DNA from: Bog-473 sp963707835
GTDB lineage: Bacteria > Actinomycetota > Acidimicrobiia > Acidimicrobiales > RAAP-2
NCBI GenBank assembly: GCA_963707835.1
Contig: CAVPRI010000002.1
Location: forward strand, 1,426,001-1,490,000
Direction: 5' to 3'
Length of the DNA stretch: 64,000 bases
Position numbers and translations under genes: made by a program. A model generated the notes under the pieces. That model was not told the DNA's origin and searched no databases. It saw only the letters and a program-made list of their open reading frames with translations. Every line of letters begins with the position of its first letter. Within the stretch, counting starts at the first letter, position 1. Shown here piece after piece: positions 16,839-25,009 of this stretch.

Positions 16839-18682
16839 CCGACCGACCTGCCACCGTCTCGCGCACGCTCAGCGTGGCGCGCCCGGACCGCCGCCGACTC
16901 ACCGGGGCCGCGCTCCTGGGGGCCGGCGCCATCGGCGCCACCATCGCCCTCATGGGCACCTCGGCCTGGTTGATCTCGCGTGCGGCCCAGCACCCGCCCG
17001 AAGCCTCGCTCACCCTGGCGATCGTCGGCGTACAGGTCTTCGGCCTCTCGCGGGGGTTCCTGCGCTACGGCGAGCGTCTGGTCGGGCACGACGCGGCGCT
17101 GCGCTCACTGGCCGCCCTGCGCGTTCGCGTCTACCAACGGCTCGAGGCGCTGGCCCCGACCGGCCTCCCGGTGTTCAGGCGGGGAGACCTCGTGGCGCGC
17201 TTCGTCGACGACGTCGACTCACTCCAGGACGTGGCGCTGCGCGTCCTCGAGCCGTTCGCCGTGGCCGCGCTGGTCGGTCTGGGCACCGTGGCGGTGATGT
17301 GGTGGTTCCTCCCGACCGCCGGGCTCGTGCTGTTGGCCGCCTTGACCCTCTCGGCGGTCCTGGTGCCCTGGATCACGGGCCGTCTGGCCCGGCGCGCCGA
17401 GGCCGCGCAGGCCACCGCACGCGGAGCGCTGGCCGGCGACCTGGTCGACCTTATCGAGGGGGCGCCCGAGCTCGTCGTCTTGGGCGCGGCCGACGGGCAG
17501 CTCGAGCAGATCACGAGCTCCGACGCCCGGCTGCGGTCCCTGGCCCGACAGAGCGCGGGCACCGCCGGGGTGGGCCTGGCGCTCACGACTGTTCTGGCCG
17601 GACTGGCCAGCTGGGGAGCCTTGACGCTGGGGGTGCACGCCACCCACCAGGGCCACCTCGACGGGACGCTGCTCGCCGTGCTGGCTCTGGTGCCGCTGGC
17701 CGCGTTCGAGCTGGTATCGCCACTCCCCACCGCCACCCAGGCCTTCCAGCGCTGCCGCGTGGCGGCCGGTCGGGTGTTCGGTGCGCTCGACGCCACCCCG
17801 GCCGTGAGCGATCCCGCCGTCCCCGCCGAGCAAGCCCTCACCGAGGGGGACGTCCACACACTGTCGCTGGAGGACGTGTGGGCCTCCTACCCGGGTGCGG
17901 GGCGGGCGGCGCTGCGCGGTGTCGACCTCCAGCTGCATTCGGGGCACACCGTGGCCCTGGTCGGGCCGAGCGGGGCCGGCAAGTCGACCCTGGCCGACGT
18001 GCTCGTCCGCTTCCTCCCGGCGGATGCCGGCATGGCCACCCTCGACGGCGTGCGCCTCGAGCGCCTGGCGGCCGACGAGGTGCGCACGGTGGTGGGCCTC
18101 GTCGAGCAGCACGCGCACCTCTTCGACACGACCCTGGCCGAGAACCTTCGCATCGGACGCCGGAGCTCCACCGACGGCGAGCTCGAGACCGTGCTGGACC
18201 GGGTCGGGCTGGGCGACTGGCTCGACGGCCTCCCACTCCGCCTGGCCACCGCGGTGGGGCCCGATGGATCGCGCCTGTCGGGCGGCCAACGCCAGCGCAT
18301 CGCCGTGGCGCGCGCCCTGTTGGCCGACTTCCCCGTGTTGATCCTCGACGAGCCCACCGAGCACCTCGAGCCGGCAGCGGCGGACGCGCTCACCGCAGAC
18401 CTCCTCGGGCTGGCCGACCGGCGGGCCCTGCTGCTCATCACGCACCGGCTGGCCGGACTCGAAGAGGTCGATGAGATCGTGGTGCTCGACGCCGGCGTGG
18501 TGGTGGAACGCGGCACGCACCTCGAGCTGCTCGCCGCGGGGGGCCGCTACGCCGGCCTGTGGTGGGACGAGCGCTTCGCCGACCCGTCCCCTGCCGCACG
18601 CACCTGGCAGACCGCCGACCCGTCCGTGGACGACCCGTCAATGAACGACCCAACCGCCGACAAAGGGAGTGACCGACCGTGA
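16835..18682 (+). CDS. cydC: Thiol reductant ABC exporter subunit CydC
   Basis: Partner of CydD, 615 aa, with the same order: membrane domain (about residues 20-300, e.g. IGATIALMGTSAWLISRAA), then an ATPase with Walker A GPSGAGKSTLADVLVRFLP, signature LSGGQRQRIAVARALL, Walker B VLILDEPTEHLE, and switch His LLITHRLAGLEEVDEIVVLD. The start GTG 16835 overlaps the cydD stop and the stop overlaps the cydA start by 4 bp, so all subunits are coupled. The C-terminal tail contains a repeated DPS-type stretch (ADPSVDDPSMNDPTADKGSD), which is unusual for the family and looks disordered. Confidence 0.92.
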   Translation: MTDRPATVSRTLSVARPDRRRLTGAALLGAGAIGATIALMGTSAWLISRAAQHPPEASLTLAIVGVQVFGLSRGFLRYGERLVGHDAALRSLAALRVRVYQRLEALAPTGLPVFRRGDLVARFVDDVDSLQDVALRVLEPFAVAALVGLGTVAVMWWFLPTAGLVLLAALTLSAVLVPWITGRLARRAEAAQATARGALAGDLVDLIEGAPELVVLGAADGQLEQITSSDARLRSLARQSAGTAGVGLALTTVLAGLASWGALTLGVHATHQGHLDGTLLAVLALVPLAAFELVSPLPTATQAFQRCRVAAGRVFGALDATPAVSDPAVPAEQALTEGDVHTLSLEDVWASYPGAGRAALRGVDLQLHSGHTVALVGPSGAGKSTLADVLVRFLPADAGMATLDGVRLERLAADEVRTVVGLVEQHAHLFDTTLAENLRIGRRSSTDGELETVLDRVGLGDWLDGLPLRLATAVGPDGSRLSGGQRQRIAVARALLADFPVLILDEPTEHLEPAAADALTADLLGLADRRALLLITHRLAGLEEVDEIVVLDAGVVVERGTHLELLAAGGRYAGLWWDERFADPSPAARTWQTADPSVDDPSMNDPTADKGSDRP

Positions 18683-20118
18683 ACCTCGACCTGGCTCGAT
18701 GGCAGTTCGCGCTGACGAGCATCTATCACTTCCTCTTCGTCCCGGTCACGATCGGCCTGGCGTTCCTCGTGGCACTGCTCCAGACCGCGTGGTACCGGAA
18801 CGAGGACGAGACGTACCGACGACTGGCCCGGTTCTTCGGGACCCTGCTCCTGATCAACGTGGCGATCGGCGTGGTGACCGGCCTGGTGCAAGAGTTCGAG
18901 TTCGGCATGAACTGGTCGGCCTACTCCCGGCTGGTCGGCAACGTGTTCGGTGGGCCGCTGGCCATGGAGGGCCTGGTCGCCTTCTTCTTGGAGTCGACCT
19001 TCCTCGGCATCTGGATCTTCGGATGGAACCGATTGTCGAAGAAGGCCCATCTGGCCACCATCTGGCTGGTCGCGGCGGGCACCATGATCTCGGCAGCGTT
19101 CATCATGGCGGCCAATTCCTGGATGCAGCACCCGGTCGGCTATGTCATCAACCACCAGACGGGCCAGCCACAGCTGAACAACATCTGGGCCGTCTTCACC
19201 AACCCGGTGTTCCTGTGGGCCTACCCGCACGTCGTCCTGGCTGCCCTGGTCACCGCGAGCGTGATCATGCTCGGGGTGTCCGCCTGGCACCTCCACCGCA
19301 AGCAGGCGGTGGAGGCCTTCCACAAGACCGCCGTGATCTCGCTGGCCGTGCTGCTCCCCTCCATCGTCTTGGCCATGTTCGTGGGGAGCGAGCTCGGCGT
19401 GATCGAGGAGACCTACCAACCCATGAAGATCGCTGCGGCCGAGGCGCAGTGGAACACCTGCACGAGCCACTGCTCGTTCTCCCTGGCCCAGATCGGCGGT
19501 GGCAAGAACGACGAGACGCCGACGCAGATCATCAGCGTCCCGAGCCTGCTCTCCATCCTGGCCACCAACAGCGTCAACGGCGAGGTCAAGGGCCTGAATC
19601 AGCTCAATGCCCAATACCAGAAGGAATACGGTCCCGGTGACTACGTGCCCAACGTGTTCATCCAGTACTGGTCGATGCGGATCATGGCCTACATCGCGGG
19701 GGTCATCTTCTTGTTCGGCCTGTGGGGCGGATGGCTGCTGTACCGCAAGAAGATGGACCAGGCCAAGTGGTTCCTGCGAATAGCGCCCTGGGCGGTGATC
19801 ACGCCGTTCCTCATGAACACCGCCGGGTGGATGCTGACCGAGAACGGGCGGCAGCCCTGGATCGTCCAGGGGCTCATGAAGACCGCCAACGGCGTCTCAG
19901 CCTCGGTCTCGGCGGCAGAGATCTGGATCTCCATCTCCGTCTTCGTCCTCATCTTCACCGTCCTGGGCGTGGCCGACGGTTGGCTCATGGTGCGCTACTC
20001 GCGCCGTGACCTCGGCGCCGACCCACTGGCCAAGGTGACGTCCCTCGCCGGCAGTGCCGGTCCATCGTCCGCCGAGCTCGAGTCGTCCGACGAGGACGAG
20101 TCGGCCCTCGTCTACTAG
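18679..20118 (+). CDS. cydA: Cytochrome bd ubiquinol/menaquinol oxidase subunit I
   Basis: Haem-bearing subunit of the high-affinity terminal oxidase in the cytoplasmic membrane. 479 aa, nine expected helices. RWQFALTSIYHFLFVPVTIG near the N-terminus contains the haem b595/d ligand His. Quinol-site residues are kept in the Q-loop (TYQPMKIAAAEAQW, Lys and Glu). The GRQPW motif is present (ENGRQPWIVQGLMKTANG). The Q-loop is of the short type. Start GTG 18679 overlaps the cydC stop. The acidic Ser/Glu/Asp C-terminal tail is typical of actinobacterial CydA. Confidence 0.95.
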   Translation: MNLDLARWQFALTSIYHFLFVPVTIGLAFLVALLQTAWYRNEDETYRRLARFFGTLLLINVAIGVVTGLVQEFEFGMNWSAYSRLVGNVFGGPLAMEGLVAFFLESTFLGIWIFGWNRLSKKAHLATIWLVAAGTMISAAFIMAANSWMQHPVGYVINHQTGQPQLNNIWAVFTNPVFLWAYPHVVLAALVTASVIMLGVSAWHLHRKQAVEAFHKTAVISLAVLLPSIVLAMFVGSELGVIEETYQPMKIAAAEAQWNTCTSHCSFSLAQIGGGKNDETPTQIISVPSLLSILATNSVNGEVKGLNQLNAQYQKEYGPGDYVPNVFIQYWSMRIMAYIAGVIFLFGLWGGWLLYRKKMDQAKWFLRIAPWAVITPFLMNTAGWMLTENGRQPWIVQGLMKTANGVSASVSAAEIWISISVFVLIFTVLGVADGWLMVRYSRRDLGADPLAKVTSLAGSAGPSSAELESSDEDESALVY

Positions 20119-20127
20119 AAGGTCGCT

Positions 20128-21168
20128 ATGACACTCGGAGATCTCTGGTTCATCGTCGACGTGCTCTTCTGGGTCGGCTTCTTCGTCCTGGACGGTTTCG
20201 ACCTGGGTGTGGGCATGCTGCACTCGTTCCTCGGTCGCAATGACACGGAACGTCGCGTGCTCATCAACTCCATCGGTCCGGTCTGGGACGGCAACGAAGT
20301 GTGGCTGATTGTGGCCGGGGCGGTCATCTTCGCGTCCTTCCCGGGGTGGTACGCCACCATGTTCTCGACCTTCTACCTAGCTCTCGTGGTCCTCTTGCTG
20401 GCACTCATCGTGCGCGGCATGACCTTCGAATTCCAGCGCAAGGTGGCGGACGAGCGCTGGCGGTCGGCTTGGAAGTGGGGCCTCACCATCGGGAGCGCGC
20501 TGATCCCGCTCCTCGTGGGTGTGGCTCTGGGCGATCTCCTGCACGGGCTGCCCATCAACTCCCACCAGGAGTACACGGGCAATTTCTTCAACTTGCTCAC
20601 ACCGTTCGGCCTGTGGACCGGGGTCACCTTGCTGGTGCTCTGCCTCCTCATGGGTGCCACCTACCTCACGCTCAAGACCACGGGCGAGCTGCACGATCGC
20701 ATCCAGCGGGCCACCGCGGGCATCGGAGTCCTCGCCATCGTGGTGACGTTCGGGTTCATGACCTGGATGCACGTGGGGCTCAGCACCGGGTTCGTGCCCA
20801 AGCCGATCGAGGCTCTCGCCCTCATGGCCGTCATCGCAGCGGCCTGGCTGGCCTGGGCCAAGGCGGAAGGCTGGGCGTTCACCGCCGCCGCGATCGGCAT
20901 CGGCGGCACTGTGGCCTCCATCTTCCAGGAGCTCTTCCCCCGGGTGATGATCTCGTCCACCAATGCCGCTTACAACCTGACCGTGAACAACACGGCCAGC
21001 CCGCCCTACACACTGAAGGTCATGACCGTGGTGGCCGTGATCTTCTTCCCCGTGGTGCTCGTATACCAGGCCTGGAGCTACCACATCTTCCGCAAGCGCC
21101 TCTCGGTGCCCAAGGTGGGTGGCGCGGATGCAGTCGCCTCCACGCCGAGCGCCCCGGTCGAGACGTAG
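20128..21168 (+). CDS. cydB: Cytochrome bd oxidase subunit II
   Basis: 346-aa membrane subunit partnering CydA. The diagnostic FWVGFFVLDGFDLGVGML lies at the N-terminus and IGPVWDGNEVWLIVAGAVIF at about residue 49. Several further hydrophobic helices follow, ending with VMTVVAVIFFPVVLVYQAWS. It starts 9 bp after cydA with AGAAGG upstream and is the last gene of the cydDCAB transcript. It converges on the SDR gene with only 12 bp between stops; no hairpin is visible there. Confidence 0.95.
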   Translation: MTLGDLWFIVDVLFWVGFFVLDGFDLGVGMLHSFLGRNDTERRVLINSIGPVWDGNEVWLIVAGAVIFASFPGWYATMFSTFYLALVVLLLALIVRGMTFEFQRKVADERWRSAWKWGLTIGSALIPLLVGVALGDLLHGLPINSHQEYTGNFFNLLTPFGLWTGVTLLVLCLLMGATYLTLKTTGELHDRIQRATAGIGVLAIVVTFGFMTWMHVGLSTGFVPKPIEALALMAVIAAAWLAWAKAEGWAFTAAAIGIGGTVASIFQELFPRVMISSTNAAYNLTVNNTASPPYTLKVMTVVAVIFFPVVLVYQAWSYHIFRKRLSVPKVGGADAVASTPSAPVET

Positions 21169-21180
21169 CGCGAGAACCGG

Positions 21181-21954
21181 CTAGAGCCCCGGGCTGCTCT
21201 GCATGATCCCCCCGTCGGCGAAGATCGTGGTGGCCGCCAGGTAGGACGCACCCTCTCCGGCCAGGAAGGCGACGACCGAGGCGATCTCCTCGGGTTGGGC
21301 CATGCGGCCGATGGGGATGGCGGCGTTGAGCTTGGCCAGCGCCTCGGGGTCGTTGATGGTCTGCGCGTTGATCGGCGTGGCCACCGCGCCAGGACCGACC
21401 CCCACTACGAGCACGCCGTGGGGGGCCAGCTCCACTCCGGCCGTGCGGGTGAGCATGCGCATGCCACCTTTGGACAGGCAGTACGGGGTGTTGCCCGGCA
21501 TCGGCCAGTCCTCGTGCACCGACGTCATGTTGATGATCCGCCCACCGCCACCTTGGGCCAGCATCTGCTTGGCCGCGAGCTGGGTGCCGAAGAAGGCGCT
21601 CTTCAAGTTGATGGCCAGGACTTTTTCGTACTGGGCCTCGGTGGTGTCGAGGATCGAGGTCCGTGTCTCGATGCCGGCGTTGTTGACCATGACGTCGAGC
21701 CGGCCGAAGCTGGAGACCGCGGCATCGACGAGCTTCTGGAGGTCGTCCACCTTCGAGACGTCGGCCTTCACCCCGACGGCCGCCTCCCCCAGCTTGGCGA
21801 TCTGGCTCTCGAGTTCCTCCTCGGCCTGCTCGTTGGCTACCCAGTCGATGACGACCTTGGCGCCCTTCTCGGCCAGGGCGAGCACGACGGCCTTGCCGAT
21901 GCCCGTGTTGCCACCCGTCACGATCGCCACCTTGCCTTGCAGTTGCTTCGCCAT
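21181..21954 (-). CDS. Short-chain dehydrogenase, glucose 1-dehydrogenase-like
   Basis: 257-aa classical SDR, cytoplasmic oxidoreductase using NAD(P). Cofactor motif TGGNTGIGKAV at about residues 13-23, NNAG, catalytic Ser in MTSVHEDWPMPGNTPYCLSK with Tyr and Lys, and a C-terminal GEGASYLAATTIFADGG. It resembles sugar/glucose 1-dehydrogenases, but the substrate cannot be read from sequence. The start is ATG 21954. GC content and codon use match the left core region rather than the island that starts just downstream in coordinates. Confidence 0.88.
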   Translation of the reverse strand: MAKQLQGKVAIVTGGNTGIGKAVVLALAEKGAKVVIDWVANEQAEEELESQIAKLGEAAVGVKADVSKVDDLQKLVDAAVSSFGRLDVMVNNAGIETRTSILDTTEAQYEKVLAINLKSAFFGTQLAAKQMLAQGGGGRIINMTSVHEDWPMPGNTPYCLSKGGMRMLTRTAGVELAPHGVLVVGVGPGAVATPINAQTINDPEALAKLNAAIPIGRMAQPEEIASVVAFLAGEGASYLAATTIFADGGIMQSSPGL

Positions 21955-22359
21955 GGACTTCCTCCTCGTGCCCTGTGCACCGACCGTGACGCCGAAGGCG
22001 CTACCACGCTATACAGCCGGTCGGATCGAGAGCGAAACGGCTGAAGAAGTGATCGGCGCGTACTTGGCGGTGGTGCGGGCGCATCGAAGGGTTCCGCTCC
22101 AGGCCGACACCTCGTCGAGCCAAGAGGGGCCAACCCAGGTATTTGGTTACACGCAGCTGCGACAGGCTTTGGACCCGAACTGGGACATGCACACCACGGG
22201 GACCTCGGCCGCACTGATAGCCAAGGAGTGCGGGGTCACCCTCGTGGCAACCATTCCCGTGCTCGATGGCTCATTTGCGTGACGTTGTCGGATGCTGCCG
22301 AACCGATTCTGAGAACACCGATACGGAGAGCACACCGGTGCACGGCGAGCGAGTCACGC
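21955..22359. other. Intergenic region at left border of the catabolic island
   Basis: About 405 bp separating two minus-strand SDR genes. An open plus-strand frame ends at 22282 but has no recognisable domain and mostly overlaps the upstream gene as a shadow. There is no tRNA, integrase or terminal repeat. A short palindrome CACCGGTG lies near 22333. Base composition falls here from very GC-rich to clearly less GC-rich sequence. Confidence 0.5.
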
Positions 22360-23193
22360 TTAGAGATGCGTACCGGCAAGGTCGACGCGGATTTGCTTCC
22401 CGCTGATGAAGCGGGACTCGTCGGAGGCGAGAAACACTCCGAAGTTGGCGATGTCGTTTGGTTCCACCCAGGGCTCGCTCATGTAGTGAATCATCGCCAT
22501 GCGTTCCATGGCCTGCTCGCGTGTCGGATTCTCGATGTCGGGACAGAAGAGCCGGTACACGACATCGTTGTGGATCAAGTCCGTATTGACGTTTGTCGGG
22601 TGGATGCAGTTGATCCGGATCATCTGGGGAGCGAGATAAACGGCGAAGCGCTCCGTAAGTGACCCAAGCGCGTTCTTGGCCCAGCTGTATCCGCCCCCGC
22701 CTGGTTGCCCCTGCACCGTGCCCTCGTACTGTGCGGCGACTGAACCGGTGATGATGATTGAGGCTCCGTGAGGCAGATGGGGAACGGTCACCGCCAGCGT
22801 GTTGAGCACTCCAACAAGATCGACGTCTGCGGTCGTGATGAAATCGAGCGGATTGTCACTCTGCCCCATGGGACAAATCGCGGCCTGGGCGACGACGACA
22901 TCGAGGTGTTCGAGCTGACGCAGGCCATCTTCGAGCGCCCGCTCGAGGGCGGAACGGTCACGGACGTCGGCGATGTGACCCACGAATCGTCGGCCACGTG
23001 CTTTGACGTTCCTCTCGGTCTCGGCGAGGTCTTCAGGAGTAGCGAGCGGATAGCTGCACATTTCAATCGACTCGCAAATATCGACGCCGACAATGTCAGC
23101 ACCCTCCTCGGCCATTCGCACTGCATGAGCGCGGCCCTGCCCTCGCGCCACGCCTGTGATGAAGGCGACCTTGCCCTCGAGACGGCCTGCCAT
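22360..23193 (-). CDS. Mycofactocin-coupled SDR family oxidoreductase
   Basis: 277-aa SDR of the actinobacterial group that keeps its nicotinamide cofactor tightly bound and passes electrons to mycofactocin (carveol-dehydrogenase-like). Features: VAFITGVARGQGRAHAVRMA, ADIVGVDICESI, then the subgroup hallmark YPLATPEDLAETERNVKARG, an insertion absent from ordinary SDRs. Ser in IIITGSVAAQ, then YSWAKNALGSL with Tyr and Lys. ATG 23193 is chosen because of GGAGGAGG about 8 bp upstream. It probably oxidises an alcohol in the island's pathway. Divergent from the acyl-CoA carboxylase, sharing a promoter region with operator site A. Confidence 0.88.
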   Translation of the reverse strand: MAGRLEGKVAFITGVARGQGRAHAVRMAEEGADIVGVDICESIEMCSYPLATPEDLAETERNVKARGRRFVGHIADVRDRSALERALEDGLRQLEHLDVVVAQAAICPMGQSDNPLDFITTADVDLVGVLNTLAVTVPHLPHGASIIITGSVAAQYEGTVQGQPGGGGYSWAKNALGSLTERFAVYLAPQMIRINCIHPTNVNTDLIHNDVVYRLFCPDIENPTREQAMERMAMIHYMSEPWVEPNDIANFGVFLASDESRFISGKQIRVDLAGTHL

Positions 23194-23292
23194 GACGCGC
23201 CCTCCTCCTGTCCTGGCCGACACCAGCCACTCTTCGACGGCCACTCTTCGACGAAGGGCGACGGCCCCCCGGCTCCCACCCCCAGGCGGAAT

Positions 23293-23318
23293 GGTAACAT
23301 ACTTCTCTTGTTCGTACC
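23293..23318. promoter_or_regulatory. Operator site A, TGGTA-N18-TACCG
   Basis: Inverted repeat GGTA (23293-23296) and TACC (23315-23318) followed by G, spacer 18 bp. It sits in the middle of the region shared by the divergent mycofactocin-type SDR and acyl-CoA carboxylase genes. Its first eight bases, GGTAACAT, and its right end, CGTACCG, are identical to those of site B. Confidence 0.75.
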
Positions 23319-23362
23319 GCTGCAAAGGACAGGCCCATGGACGCGGAGGTCATGATTCGGAT

Positions 23363-24979
23363 GTGCAGGTCGTGACGCGAGCTGCGATCGCACAACCGAT
23401 CGCATCGACCGTGGATGCCACCACCGAAAGGTTTCGACGGAATCGTGCTGACATGCTCGAGCAGCTCGCCGTCATCGACGACCTGCTCGAGGAGGCCGCG
23501 ACAGGTGGCGGTCCGCCGGCCATGGAGCGGCTGCGGAGCAGGGGCAAGCTCCCAATCCGTGAACGCATCGCCACCGTGCTCGATCCCGACACGCCGTTCC
23601 TCGAAATCAGCCCGCTGGCCGGCTACGGAACTGACTACACGCTCGGTGGGGCGTTTGTGGTCGGCATCGGCGTCGTTGCCGGCACCGAGTGCGTGCTCGC
23701 GGGTAACGACCCTTCCGTGATGGGCGGCGCGCTCACCCCGTATGCGGCGAAGAAGTGGGCCCGGGCGATCGAGATCGCCCGTGAGAATCGCATTCCGTAT
23801 GTCAGCTTCGTCGAATCTGCGGGCGCGGATCTCCGCGTACGACCCGACGACTCGGATCCGCCGCCCCAGCTACAGCACTTTGCCGAATCGGGCCGTCAGT
23901 TCTACGAGATGATCGAGTTGTCACGGCTCGGGATTCCGACCGTATGTGTCGTCTTCGGGTCAGCAACCGCCGGTGGCGCATACCAACCAGGGATGTCTGA
24001 CTATGTGATCATGGTGAAGGACCAGTCGAAGGTCTTCCTCGCAGGTCCCCCGCTGGTGAAGATGGCTACCGGTGAGATCACCGATGACCAGGCGCTCGGT
24101 GGGGCCCGCCTGCACGCTGAAATCTCGGGGCTCGCCGACTACCTCGCCGAGGACGAGACCGACGCGATCCGCATGTGTCGAGAAGTCATCGGGCACCTGA
24201 ACTGGCGCAAGCTGGGCCCCGGCGCATCGATGCCCGCGGACGAACCGATTTTCAATCACGAAGAACTCCTGGGGTTGATCAGCCGGGACCTCCGCCAACC
24301 GGTGGACATCCACGACGTGATCGCACGTGTCGTCGACGGCTCACGCTTCGAGGAGTTCAAAGAGCGTTATGGCCAGACCATGGTGTGTGGCTGGGCATCG
24401 ATCCACGGTTATCCGCTGGGCATCCTGGGCAACAACGGCGTCATCTATCCAGAGGCCGCCGAGAAGGCCGCGCACTTCATTGAGTTGTCGAACCAGATCA
24501 ACGTCCCGTTGTTGTTTCTGCAAAACATCACGGGCTACATGGTCGGTCGTGACTTCGAAGCCCGAGGGATCATCAAGAAGGGCTCGCTCATGCTCAACGC
24601 GGTGAGCAACTCGACCGTGCCCCACTTCACGGTGATTCTCGGCTCCTCGTACGGCGCCGGCACCTATGGCATGTCTGGCCGCGCGTTCGGAAACCGCTTC
24701 ACCTTTCTGTGGCCCACCGCGAAGATCGCTGTGATGGGTCCGAAACAGATCGCCGGTGTCATGTCACAGGTGCGGCGCAACCGGGCGGCCTCTCAGGGTG
24801 TGCCCTTCGACGAGGAGGAAGATGCACGCACCGTGGCCCGTGTGGAGCAGATCCAGGAACGCGGTTCACTAGCGCTGGTTGCAACTGGTGCCGTGAGCGA
24901 TGACGGAATTATCGACCCGCGAGACACGCGATCCGTGTTGGGCATATGCCTCTCCGTTGCGGCAAACCGCGCGAATTGA
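23363..24979 (+). CDS. Acyl-CoA carboxylase, carboxyltransferase (beta) subunit
   Basis: Transfers CO2 from carboxybiotin to an acyl-CoA; cytoplasmic. About 538 aa with two crotonase-fold domains. N-domain: GKLPIRERIATVLDPDTPFL, and VVFGSATAGGAYQPGMSDYV (oxyanion glycine region). C-domain: FLQNITGYMVGRDFEARGII, and SSYGAGTYGMSGRAFGNRF followed by WPTAKIAVMG. The FLQNITGYMVG and WP-AKIAVMG blocks resemble methylcrotonyl/geranyl-CoA carboxylase beta subunits more than acetyl/propionyl-CoA types. GTG 23363 is the likely start (GTG 23372 is possible); the open frame upstream overlaps the divergent gene. The alpha subunit follows after 30 bp. Confidence 0.9.
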   Translation: MQVVTRAAIAQPIASTVDATTERFRRNRADMLEQLAVIDDLLEEAATGGGPPAMERLRSRGKLPIRERIATVLDPDTPFLEISPLAGYGTDYTLGGAFVVGIGVVAGTECVLAGNDPSVMGGALTPYAAKKWARAIEIARENRIPYVSFVESAGADLRVRPDDSDPPPQLQHFAESGRQFYEMIELSRLGIPTVCVVFGSATAGGAYQPGMSDYVIMVKDQSKVFLAGPPLVKMATGEITDDQALGGARLHAEISGLADYLAEDETDAIRMCREVIGHLNWRKLGPGASMPADEPIFNHEELLGLISRDLRQPVDIHDVIARVVDGSRFEEFKERYGQTMVCGWASIHGYPLGILGNNGVIYPEAAEKAAHFIELSNQINVPLLFLQNITGYMVGRDFEARGIIKKGSLMLNAVSNSTVPHFTVILGSSYGAGTYGMSGRAFGNRFTFLWPTAKIAVMGPKQIAGVMSQVRRNRAASQGVPFDEEEDARTVARVEQIQERGSLALVATGAVSDDGIIDPRDTRSVLGICLSVAANRAN

Positions 24980-25009
24980 GGGAACCCGGAGCTACGGCGT
25001 GTTCCGCCT

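Noticed and set aside
22012..22282. Open frame tail in the left border gap as a possible gene remnant
   Set aside because: No recognisable motif; most of the frame is the shadow of the SDR gene.
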